DNA of 5,019 nt from positions 1 to 5,019 of the forward strand of contig JAYUKY010000025.1 of the NCBI GenBank assembly GCA_043764015.1. The letters are read 5' to 3'. The position numbers and the translations under genes were made by a program. Positions 1 through 4,967 of this stretch are shown here, in pieces (positions within the stretch are counted from its first letter, which is position 1; the number at the start of each line of letters is the position of its first letter). Below the pieces are notes generated by a model. The model saw nothing but the letters and a program-made list of their open reading frames with translations, had not been told where the DNA came from and searched no databases. Source of the DNA: JANYGM01 sp043764015. Its GTDB lineage: Bacteria > Bacteroidota > Bacteroidia > Cytophagales > Thermonemataceae.

Positions 1-34
1 TATATCTTTTCAGCATAAAATAAAAATAAATCTA

Positions 35-48
35 AATTCATAATTATA
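35..48 (-). repeat. Possible degenerate heptamer pair
   Basis: Two adjacent 7-base units, AATTCAT and AATTATA on the plus strand, resemble the heptamer family found in the other gaps of this window. Two units in A+T-rich DNA could easily be chance. No gene is visible in bases 1-107 around it. Confidence 0.2.
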
Positions 49-107
49 AAGGTAATAAAATTAGTTGAAAATATCAAGTTATTTAACTTTCATTCCTAAC
101 AATAAAT

Positions 108-156
108 AAATCTCTCCAAAAACTACTTTTTAGTAATTTTTGGAGAGATTTTTTAT
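108..156 (+). terminator. Strong hairpin terminator of an upstream gene outside the window
   Basis: Two 20-base arms (108-127 and 132-151) pair at 19 of 20 positions around a TTTT loop, with TCTCTCC opposite GGAGAGA as the GC-rich part, and a T-run closes the right arm. This is a classic rho-independent terminator. The left flank is A-rich, so on the minus strand the hairpin would also be followed by T-rich sequence and could work in both directions. It probably ends transcription of a gene lying left of the window. Confidence 0.8.
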
Positions 157-167
157 TATTACTTTTG
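140..167 (+). promoter_or_regulatory. Bacteroidota-type promoter before the ABC permease
   Basis: TACTTTTG at 160-167 matches the Bacteroidota -7 consensus TAnnTTTG exactly. A TTG at 140-142 lies 17 bases upstream, at the short end of the TTG-N17-23-TAnnTTTG spacing described for Flavobacterium. The -33 element overlaps the right arm of the upstream terminator. Transcription would start near 173, giving a leader of about 75 bases. The consensus is short and the DNA is T-rich, so chance cannot be excluded. Confidence 0.45.
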
Positions 168-199
168 TAAAATCATAAAAATAAACTATTTTTACAAAA
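163..199. repeat. 10-bp perfect inverted repeat overlapping the promoter
   Basis: TTTTGTAAAA (163-172) and its exact reverse complement TTTTACAAAA (190-199) are separated by 17 bases. The left arm overlaps the -7 box and the expected transcription start, which is where a repressor operator would sit. Each arm is itself nearly palindromic and very A+T-rich, so an accidental origin is possible. Confidence 0.35.
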
Positions 200-249
200 T
201 TTCATTTAAAAACATTAAACAAAATATCACACATCATATATAAAAATAA

Positions 250-1497
250 ATGGCTATTATAGAACAAGAAGCTCCAAAAAACTTATCTTATTACATTAGA
301 AGACGTTTTGTACAAAACAAACCTGCTGTTGTCGGTTTGTGTATTATTGTGTTTGCTATTTTAGTGGCTATTTTGGGTTATCTAATTATGCCTGACCAAA
401 CGCCAGATGCCAATGATGGCGACATCAGTATAGGAAAGAAAAAAGAAGGTTTTACGACACAATTTATTAAGTTTCATAGGCAAGTTGAAGTTCCTCAAAA
501 TAATTTTTTGGTGAAAATGCTTGTTGGACAAGATACGGAATATGAAATAAAAGCCATTAGCAAGTACGTTATCAATGGTTATGATGTAGAATATCACGAC
601 AGTAAAAATAATAAATATCATAAACATCTTTTGCCTATTGTTAAGCCACTTTTTGTAGGAAAATCAGCTAAATTACCTGAAAAAGAAGGTTTTACAGGTA
701 ATTTTAGAGTGAATGGAGAAGAAGTAACTTACCTTGACCCACAAGAAAATATCCAAAAAACTACACGAGAAGCACTCTTAAAAGATTTTAATGAGCAAAA
801 CATAGAAACTCGTACTTATGCACTCGGCACAGAAACTGCAGGACGTGATATGCTAAGCTGTTTGATACTCGGTACTCGTATTTCTTTGGGTATTGGCTTT
901 GTTTCTGTAATTATCTCTCTGATAATTGGGCTTACACTTGGCTCTATTGCGGGTTATTTTGGTGGCTGGGTAGATAATTTGGTGATGTGGGTAATGACTG
1001 TTGTATGGTCTATTCCTAATATAATGCTTGTGATTACTATTAGTGTTGCCTTGCAAAGTCGTGGGATTTGGGTTGTTTTTGTGGCGGTTGGCTTGACAAC
1101 GTGGGTAGAAATTGCGAGAGTTGTGAGAGGGCAAATAATGGAAATACGTCAAAAACAATACGTAGAAGCAGCTCGTGCTATGGGCGTTGGGCATTATGGC
1201 ATTATTAAAAGGCATATTTTGCCAAATATCTTGGGGCAAATTATTGTGGTGGCAAGTGCTAATTTTGCTTCTGCAATACTTACAGAGGCGGGTTTGAGCT
1301 TTCTGGGGCTTGGCGTTGAAGTGCCTACGCCTTCTTGGGGTATGATGATACGTGAAGGCTACAAACATATTGGAATTTCAGGAAATAACCATTTATTGCT
1401 CTATCCTAGCGTGTGTATTAGTGTAATGGTTTTAGCTTTTAATTTGTTAGGAAATGGACTTAGAGATGCCTATGACCCAAAAACATTGGTGAAGTAG
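250..1497 (+). CDS. Peptide/nickel-type ABC transporter permease (DppC/OppC family) with large extracytoplasmic insertion
   Basis: This is an inner-membrane permease subunit of a di/oligopeptide importer; it would pair with a DppB-type permease and two ATPases. Visible in the 415 residues: cytoplasmic N-terminus with RRRF at 17-20, first membrane helix about 25-47, family motif GTETAGRD at 193-200, then further hydrophobic segments near 211-235, 243-268, 272-285, 328-350 and 383-401. The EAA loop, which contacts the ATPase, runs about 306-326 (EAARAMGVG...ILPN), followed by the usual GLSFLGLG and PSWG (345-364) and a C-terminal LRDAYDPK. Typical members are near 300 residues. The excess is residues 48-190, between helix 1 and the GTD motif, on the outer face. 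The usual SR after GRD is SC here (203-204). The ATG is preceded by A-rich sequence and no Shine-Dalgarno. No partner subunits lie in the window, so the substrate is unknown. Confidence 0.9.
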   Translation: MAIIEQEAPKNLSYYIRRRFVQNKPAVVGLCIIVFAILVAILGYLIMPDQTPDANDGDISIGKKKEGFTTQFIKFHRQVEVPQNNFLVKMLVGQDTEYEIKAISKYVINGYDVEYHDSKNNKYHKHLLPIVKPLFVGKSAKLPEKEGFTGNFRVNGEEVTYLDPQENIQKTTREALLKDFNEQNIETRTYALGTETAGRDMLSCLILGTRISLGIGFVSVIISLIIGLTLGSIAGYFGGWVDNLVMWVMTVVWSIPNIMLVITISVALQSRGIWVVFVAVGLTTWVEIARVVRGQIMEIRQKQYVEAARAMGVGHYGIIKRHILPNILGQIIVVASANFASAILTEAGLSFLGLGVEVPTPSWGMMIREGYKHIGISGNNHLLLYPSVCISVMVLAFNLLGNGLRDAYDPKTLVK

Positions 1498-1524
1498 TGA
1501 GTAGTGTTTAGTGAGTAATGTTTA
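1497..1524 (+). repeat. Heptamer tandem array A, touching the permease stop codon
   Basis: There are four 7-base units: GTGAGTA, GTGTTTA, GTGAGTA, ATGTTTA. Taken as two 14-base units (1497-1510 and 1511-1524) they agree at 13 of 14 positions. The first base is the last base of the permease TAG stop, and an in-frame TGA follows that stop at once. The array ends 19 bases before the start of the next gene. Confidence 0.65.
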
Positions 1525-1543
1525 GTTCAATACAAAAACATAA

Positions 1544-2086
1544 ATGAAAAATAAAAGATTAAAAATAAAATTCAACCTATTATTGCTTGCTTTTTTGTTG
1601 TTTTTTGGAGGATTTACGGATAAAAATCTCCCAAAGCACGACTTCCACACAAGTATTGCAGATGTGGAATATAACGCTAAAAATAAGACTTTTGAAGTAA
1701 TTTTAAGGGTTTTTTCTGATGATTTGGAAGATGATATTTTGCGCACAATGGGCAAAAAAATTATTCTTAAAATGGGCAAAGACAAAACTCCTGATGCCAC
1801 GCTTGCCAAATATTTGGAGAAATACTTTATCCTAAAAAACAGAAAGACTAATTCTTTGACTATCAATTATATAGCAAGAGAAACTAACGCAGAATCTACA
1901 CTTATTTATTTTGAAATGCTTACCAAAGATGTCGGAAAAGAAATACCAAAAAATATGTTTTTACGCAATAACGTAATGATAGAACTTTTTAGCGACCAAG
2001 TAAATATTGTTAATCTCGCCTTTCAAGATAAAAAAACTACACTAATGTTTCGTAGAGGTGATGCAGAAAAAGCCATTATTTGGTAA
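1544..2086 (+). CDS. Secreted DUF6702-family protein, function unknown
   Basis: The 180-residue product has a basic N-terminus (KNKRLKIK) and a hydrophobic stretch at about 11-24, reading as a signal peptide or an N-terminal anchor, so the rest should be periplasmic or surface-facing. The mature part opens with HDFHTSIADVEYN (32-44) and RVFSDDLEDDI (55-65), and ends with FSDQVNIVNLAFQDKK (149-164) and a short tail. This order resembles the Bacteroidota family DUF6702 as I remember it: a His-Phe start, a DDLE acidic motif, and a late N-x-V strand before a lysine-rich turn. No biochemical role is established to my knowledge. The ATG at 1544 directly precedes the signal-like segment. The 46-bp gap after the permease has no terminator, so co-transcription is likely. 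No hairpin with a proper T-tail follows the stop. Confidence 0.75.
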   Translation: MKNKRLKIKFNLLLLAFLLFFGGFTDKNLPKHDFHTSIADVEYNAKNKTFEVILRVFSDDLEDDILRTMGKKIILKMGKDKTPDATLAKYLEKYFILKNRKTNSLTINYIARETNAESTLIYFEMLTKDVGKEIPKNMFLRNNVMIELFSDQVNIVNLAFQDKKTTLMFRRGDAEKAIIW

Positions 2087-2109
2087 TTTTAAGGTACTTT
2101 TAATAAAAA

Positions 2110-2132
2110 AACTTTCAAAATATTTGGAAGTT
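2110..2132 (-). terminator. Weak hairpin in the gap after the DUF6702 gene
   Basis: AACTTTCAAA (2110-2119) pairs with TTTGGAAGTT (2123-2132) around a 3-base loop, with one G-U pair. The long T-run lies only on the minus-strand side (A-run at 2104-2110 on plus), so it is shaped as a minus-strand terminator although no minus-strand gene needs one here. It may be a fortuitous fold. Confidence 0.25.
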
Positions 2133-2179
2133 ATGTATTAAATGTGGTAATTGCGGGTATATTCAACAATTTTTCAATC

Positions 2180-2204
2180 TTCTAAATCCTCTAAATTTCT
2201 AATC
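2180..2204 (+). repeat. Short pyrimidine-rich tandem repeat in the leader of the small secreted gene
   Basis: TTCTAAATC (2180-2188) is followed directly by CTCTAAATT (2189-2197) and a partial third unit TCTAATC (2198-2204). The block ends three bases before the start codon of the next gene, and contains no Shine-Dalgarno sequence. Confidence 0.4.
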
Positions 2205-2207
2205 AAA

Positions 2208-2531
2208 ATGAAAAAGAATTTATTACTACTTTGCTTCTTGTTTTTTTTCTCTATTGCTTCAGCTTTCGCACAAAGTAAAGGTAAAAACACAGCAGAACAA
2301 CGCGCTACTATCTACACAAACGACCTTACAAAAGCATTGGTACTGAATGCTGACCAAAAAGGTAAAGTGCTAGAAATTAACGTGAAAATGAATAAAGCTA
2401 TTGATGCCGCAGCAGCATCAAAAGATGGCGCAAAAGAAAAGGCAGCTAAAAAAGAACGCCGTGAAGCCATTGCAACTTTGCTTGATGCAAAACAAAAAGC
2501 TAAATTTGACAAAATGAATGGCGGTAAATAA
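2208..2531 (+). CDS. Small secreted helical protein, Spy/CpxP-like
   Basis: The frame is open further upstream, with a TTG at 2151, but the ATG at 2208 is chosen because it places a clean signal peptide at the N-terminus: MKKN, a Leu/Phe-rich core at about 5-18, then AFA before Gln22 as a signal peptidase I site. The 107-residue precursor gives a mature chain of about 86 residues, rich in Ala, Lys and Glu and without Cys. Its two helical halves are LVLNADQKGKVLEINVKMNK (44-63) and EAIATLLDAKQKAKFDKM (86-103). The paired pattern 'L-x-L-x-x-x-Q-K-x-K-V' and 'LL-x-x-x-Q-K-x-K-F' is what one sees in Spy/CpxP/LTxxQ-like periplasmic proteins, which are linked to envelope stress and chaperoning. The family link is inferred from this pattern. 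No promoter box matching TAnnTTTG exactly was found upstream. Confidence 0.7.
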   Translation: MKKNLLLLCFLFFFSIASAFAQSKGKNTAEQRATIYTNDLTKALVLNADQKGKVLEINVKMNKAIDAAAASKDGAKEKAAKKERREAIATLLDAKQKAKFDKMNGGK

Positions 2532-2533
2532 TT

Positions 2534-2561
2534 ATGAATTTTAAATTGTGAATTGTGAATG
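2534..2561 (+). repeat. Heptamer tandem array B, two bases after a stop codon
   Basis: Four consecutive units: ATGAATT, TTAAATT, GTGAATT, GTGAATG. The array begins two bases after the TAA of the small secreted gene and reads in the same direction as that gene. It lies upstream of the shared terminator, so it would be part of the 3' untranslated RNA. Confidence 0.6.
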
Positions 2562-2606
2562 AATACATAATCATAATATTAAAATTGATAATCCAAAATC
2601 AAATAA

Positions 2607-2633
2607 AAAGCCTTTGCAAAATGCAAAGGCTTT
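2607..2633. terminator. Bidirectional terminator between convergent genes
   Basis: AAAGCCTTTGCA (2607-2618) and TGCAAAGGCTTT (2622-2633) form a perfect 12-bp stem with an AAA loop. T-rich sequence follows on the plus side (TTTCTTGTTTT), and the A-rich left flank gives a T-tail on the minus side. It would end the plus-strand small secreted gene and the minus-strand glycosyltransferase, whose stop codon is only six bases from the stem. Confidence 0.85.
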
Positions 2634-2639
2634 CTTGTT

Positions 2640-3461
2640 TTAAAAATAGCTTTTTTTCTTTTTAATAGTAAAAAATACTCCTCTCAAAATAATTTTAAAA
2701 TGTGCTAAAACAGTCTTAAATACGCCAAAATGCGTACAAAGTACATAAAATCTTTCTTTTAGTGATTTTTTGCGTTGTTTGGTGGAAAGTCCACCCAATA
2801 AGAAATTAGAAACAATAAGATTTGTAAAAACCGTATTTTTTGACTGTTTTAGGCACTTTATCACCCAATCAACGTCAGCAGAATAACGGTATTTTAGCTC
2901 ATACATAGGTGCAAGTGTACGCCTCACCACAAACGACTGATGACAAACCACCATTCCCAATGCCATATCTTGCCAACGTAAGTTTTTAGGCAGTTTGTGT
3001 GGCGTTACTTCACTACGTAAACCCAAAATTTTATTAGCGTTTTCTGTAGCGTTCTCGCTAATCATTTGCGCATCTCCATAAAAAATATCAGCATTTTCAT
3101 TGCCATTTTTATCACTTTGAAAGATATTTTTTAGTGTATTTTCATCAAAAAAAGTATCTCCTGCGTTCATAAACATAATATATTCACCTGTAGCAAGTTT
3201 TATACCTTTGTTCATAGCATCATAAAGTCCAGTATCTTTTTCACTAACCAAAATATCAATATTTTTAGGATTATTATTATTATTGATATTATTGTATTCT
3301 TGTGCCGTTTCTTGTGCTATCTGAAGTGTTTTATCTGTTGATTTCCCATCAATAATAATGTACTCAATGTCAGTATAAGTTTGCTCAAAAACACTTTTAA
3401 CAGTATTTTTGATATATTTTTCAGCATTGAAAATAACCGTAATAATAGAAATCTTTTTGAT
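2640..3461 (-). CDS. Family 2 glycosyltransferase (GT-A fold) with no canonical start codon
   Basis: The product would transfer a sugar from a nucleotide-sugar donor to a glycan or lipid acceptor in the cytoplasm, probably for surface polysaccharide. Counting from Ile at 3461, the 273 residues show KKISIITVIFNAEKYI (2-17, first Rossmann strand), YIIIDGKSTDKT (34-45, the D-G-x-S-x-D nucleotide-binding motif), SEKDTGLYDAMNKGI (73-87), MFMNAGD (96-102, at the usual DxD position), YGD (128-130), CHQSFVVRR (173-181) and YSADVDWVIK (193-202, likely catalytic-base region). No ATG, GTG or TTG exists in frame from the upstream stop (3486-3488) until a TTG at 3251. Starting there would delete 70 residues, including the first strand and the D-G-x-S-x-D motif. 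The natural start position is taken by ATC at 3459-3461. It may therefore use a non-canonical start, be switched off, or be a fresh pseudogene. An Asn run occupies 57-64. Confidence 0.75.
   Translation of the reverse strand: MKKISIITVIFNAEKYIKNTVKSVFEQTYTDIEYIIIDGKSTDKTLQIAQETAQEYNNINNNNNPKNIDILVSEKDTGLYDAMNKGIKLATGEYIMFMNAGDTFFDENTLKNIFQSDKNGNENADIFYGDAQMISENATENANKILGLRSEVTPHKLPKNLRWQDMALGMVVCHQSFVVRRTLAPMYELKYRYSADVDWVIKCLKQSKNTVFTNLIVSNFLLGGLSTKQRKKSLKERFYVLCTHFGVFKTVLAHFKIILRGVFFTIKKKKSYF
3270..3293 (-). repeat. AAT trinucleotide run inside the glycosyltransferase gene
   Basis: On the coding strand, two AAT codons, one ATC and five AAT codons encode N-N-I-N-N-N-N-N. The run falls in the loop between the D-G-x-S-x-D helix and the SEKDTG strand, where length variation should be tolerated. 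Changes of whole units keep the frame. Confidence 0.7.
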
Positions 3462-3466
3462 AAATT

Positions 3467-3487
3467 TTGAGTTATGAACTATGAATT
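3467..3487 (+). repeat. Heptamer tandem array C, at the 5' end of the glycosyltransferase
   Basis: Three consecutive units, TTGAGTT, ATGAACT and ATGAATT, end five bases from the position where the glycosyltransferase should start. On the minus strand the array lies between an ATG (3493-3495) and the Rossmann strand. That ATG is out of frame by one base, and the array is the only repeat between the two. Confidence 0.55.
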
Positions 3488-3568
3488 AATACCATTTACA
3501 AAGCATTAGCTAATTACAATAATAGTACAAAATAACCATATTCCCAAATATTTAGCTCAATTTATTCC

Positions 3569-3607
3569 AAAAATCCTCAAAAAAATCCTATTTTTTACCT
3601 AAAAAAT
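3569..3607 (+). promoter_or_regulatory. Direct repeat plus palindrome upstream of the ald promoter
   Basis: AAAAATCCT occurs at 3569-3577 and again at 3581-3589, a 12-base period. The second copy abuts an 18-base palindrome, ATTTTTTA-CC-TAAAAAAT (3590-3607), which ends 12 bases before the -7 box and so covers the expected -33 region. The layout suits regulator binding or bent DNA, but A+T-rich sequence makes such patterns easily by chance. Confidence 0.3.
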
Positions 3608-3619
3608 GATAAAAAGAAT

Positions 3620-3627
3620 TACCTTTG
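3620..3627 (+). promoter_or_regulatory. Bacteroidota -7 promoter box for ald
   Basis: TACCTTTG matches the TAnnTTTG consensus exactly. There is no TTG at the expected -33 distance; a T-run at 3591-3596 occupies that place. Transcription would begin near 3633, giving a leader of about 110 bases that contains heptamer array D. The remaining part of the 3462-3743 gap contains no credible open frame. Confidence 0.55.
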
Positions 3628-3690
3628 TGTAAATAAAAAGATAGGTTGTTAAAATTAGTTTCTTTTTTAGGAATATAAGAATATTGTATT

Positions 3691-3725
3691 CACTCATAAT
3701 TCACAACTCATAATTCACAACTCAC
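3691..3725 (-). repeat. Heptamer tandem array D, in the leader of ald
   Basis: Five consecutive units on the plus strand: CACTCAT, AATTCAC, AACTCAT, AATTCAC, AACTCAC. The 14-base units 3698-3711 and 3712-3725 agree at 13 of 14 positions. This is the cleanest array in the window. Read on the minus strand it gives the same GTGAATT/ATGAGTT units as arrays B and C. In the ald transcript it would be a stretch free of G, so probably unstructured, ending 18 bases before the start codon. Confidence 0.75.
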
Positions 3726-3743
3726 ATTTTAAACTAATTCTTT

Positions 3744-4859
3744 ATGATTATTGGCGTTCCAAAAGAAATTAAAAACAACGAAAACCGTGTGGGGCTTACT
3801 CCTGCAGGAGTTGCGGAGTTCAAAAAACACAAACATACCATTTATATCCAAAAAACGGCTGGTATTGGTAGTGGTTTTTCTGACGATGATTACACAAAAG
3901 CAGGTGCAACTATGCTAGACACCATTGCGGAGGTCTATAAAATTGCGGATATGATTGTCAAAGTAAAAGAACCAATTGCAGAAGAGTATCCCCTAATTAA
4001 GGAAAATCAGTTGCTTTTTACCTATTTTCACTTTGCCTCTTACGAGCCGCTTACGCTTGCAATGATGAAAAGTAAGGCAGTTTGTCTTGCTTACGAAACA
4101 GTAGAACGTCCTGACCGTAGTTTGCCTTTGCTTATTCCTATGTCGGAAGTGGCTGGGCGTATGGCGGTACAACAAGGCGCAAAATATTTGGAAAAACCAA
4201 TTAAAGGGCGTGGAATCTTGCTTGGTGGCGTTCCTGGCGTGAAAGCTGCTAATGTTTTGATTTTGGGTGGCGGTATTGTAGGTATGCAGGCGGCTAAAAT
4301 GGCGGCTGGTTTGGGTGCAACCGTTACCATTATGGATGTTAGTTTGGCTCGTTTGCGCTATTTGGACGATATTATGCCAGCTAACGTACAGACAATGATG
4401 TCAAATGAATACAATATCCGTGAGGCTATCCAAACATCTGACTTGATTGTGGGTGCGGTGCTTATTCCTGGCGCAAAAGCTCCACACTTAGTTACAAGAG
4501 ATATGCTTAAATTGATGCGTGCAGGTACTGTTTTGGTTGATGTTGCTGTTGATCAAGGCGGTTGTATAGAAACTTGTCGCCCAACTACACATGAAGACCC
4601 AACTTTTATTATTGATGATATTGTGCATTATTGTGTGGCAAATATGCCTGGTGCTGTGCCTTATACATCTACGCTTGCACTCACGAATGCAACACTTCCG
4701 TATGCGCTGGAACTTGCCAATAAAGGCTGGAAAGAGGCTTGTAAGACAAACTCTGACCTGAAATTAGGGCTTAATATCGTAAATGGCGAGATTGTTTATA
4801 AAGGTGTTTCTGATGCTTTTAACTTGCTTTATACAGACGTAAGCAAGTATTTAGCTTAG
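3744..4859 (+). CDS. ald: Alanine dehydrogenase
   Basis: This cytoplasmic enzyme (EC 1.4.1.1) interconverts L-alanine with pyruvate and ammonia using NAD+/NADH, linking amino-acid breakdown to central metabolism. The 371-residue length is standard. It opens with MIIGVPKEIKNNENRVGLTP, typical of the family. Residues matching the well-studied Mycobacterium tuberculosis enzyme fall at the same numbers: Arg15 and Lys75 (pyruvate binding), His96 and Asp270 (catalysis). The NAD-binding fold begins at VLILGGGIVG (171-180), with Asp198 at the ribose-binding position. NMPGAVPYTST (300-310) is the conserved late motif. The ATG at 3744 gives the family N-terminus without extension. There is no Shine-Dalgarno. 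It has its own promoter-like box about 120 bases upstream, is divergent from the glycosyltransferase, and shares no operon with any visible gene. It appears intact and functional. Confidence 0.97.
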   Translation: MIIGVPKEIKNNENRVGLTPAGVAEFKKHKHTIYIQKTAGIGSGFSDDDYTKAGATMLDTIAEVYKIADMIVKVKEPIAEEYPLIKENQLLFTYFHFASYEPLTLAMMKSKAVCLAYETVERPDRSLPLLIPMSEVAGRMAVQQGAKYLEKPIKGRGILLGGVPGVKAANVLILGGGIVGMQAAKMAAGLGATVTIMDVSLARLRYLDDIMPANVQTMMSNEYNIREAIQTSDLIVGAVLIPGAKAPHLVTRDMLKLMRAGTVLVDVAVDQGGCIETCRPTTHEDPTFIIDDIVHYCVANMPGAVPYTSTLALTNATLPYALELANKGWKEACKTNSDLKLGLNIVNGEIVYKGVSDAFNLLYTDVSKYLA

Positions 4860-4873
4860 TTAATTATGAATTA
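4860..4873 (+). repeat. Short heptamer pair E, directly after the ald stop
   Basis: TTTAATT and ATGAATT follow the ald TAG without a gap and read in the same direction as ald. Two units alone would be unremarkable; they are listed because position and direction match arrays A and B. Confidence 0.35.
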
Positions 4874-4942
4874 GCAACATATTGTAAATAAGCTCCTACT
4901 AAACTTCCCAAAAGTGTTCAACCAAGGCTGTAAGGAACTTTA

Positions 4943-4967
4943 TAAAAGTATCATTTTGATACTTTTA
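4943..4967. terminator. Hairpin downstream of ald, possible terminator
   Basis: A perfect 10-bp stem (4943-4952 with 4958-4967, core AAAGTATC/GATACTTT) closes a 5-base loop, ATTTT. The stem is A+T-rich and its T-run lies inside the arm, with no T-tail beyond on the plus side, so termination would be weak. It lies 83 bases after the ald stop. On the minus strand it overlaps the stop codon of the possible partial gene at the window edge. Confidence 0.45.

Noticed and set aside
76..89. Small inverted repeat AAGTTA-TT-TAACTT
   Set aside because: Six-base arms in A+T-rich DNA are expected by chance, and it is not placed against any promoter box I can see.
853..1368. 171-residue open frame on the minus strand inside the permease gene
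   Set aside because: It is antisense to the well-supported permease, and its His/Asn/Thr-rich composition is a typical shadow of hydrophobic codons. No signal, motif or promoter supports it.
1522..1866. 114-residue minus-strand frame with hydrophobic stretches over the DUF6702 gene
   Set aside because: It lies antisense to a gene with a clear signal peptide and family motifs. The hydrophobicity comes from reading Lys/Asp/Asn-rich codons backwards.
2095..2102. TACTTTTA as a promoter box for the small secreted gene
   Set aside because: It misses the final G of TAnnTTTG, and no spaced TTG supports it. Such T-rich near-matches are common in this DNA.
2151..2207. Upstream TTG start extending the small secreted protein by 19 residues
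   Set aside because: The extension would bury the signal peptide behind a Ser-rich stretch encoded by a tandem repeat. The ATG at 2208 gives a textbook signal peptide.
2640..3251. Glycosyltransferase starting at the TTG at 3251 (203 residues)
   Set aside because: This start removes the first Rossmann strand and the D-G-x-S-x-D motif, both of which are encoded intact upstream in the same frame, so it cannot be the natural start of a working enzyme.
1497..3725. Heptamer arrays as a CRISPR array
   Set aside because: Units are 7 bases, directly adjacent and degenerate, with no spacers of constant length and no cas genes.
4091..4330. Minus-strand open frames inside ald (3993-4175 and 4091-4330)
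   Set aside because: Both are antisense shadows of a complete, highly conserved ald gene, with no independent coding evidence.
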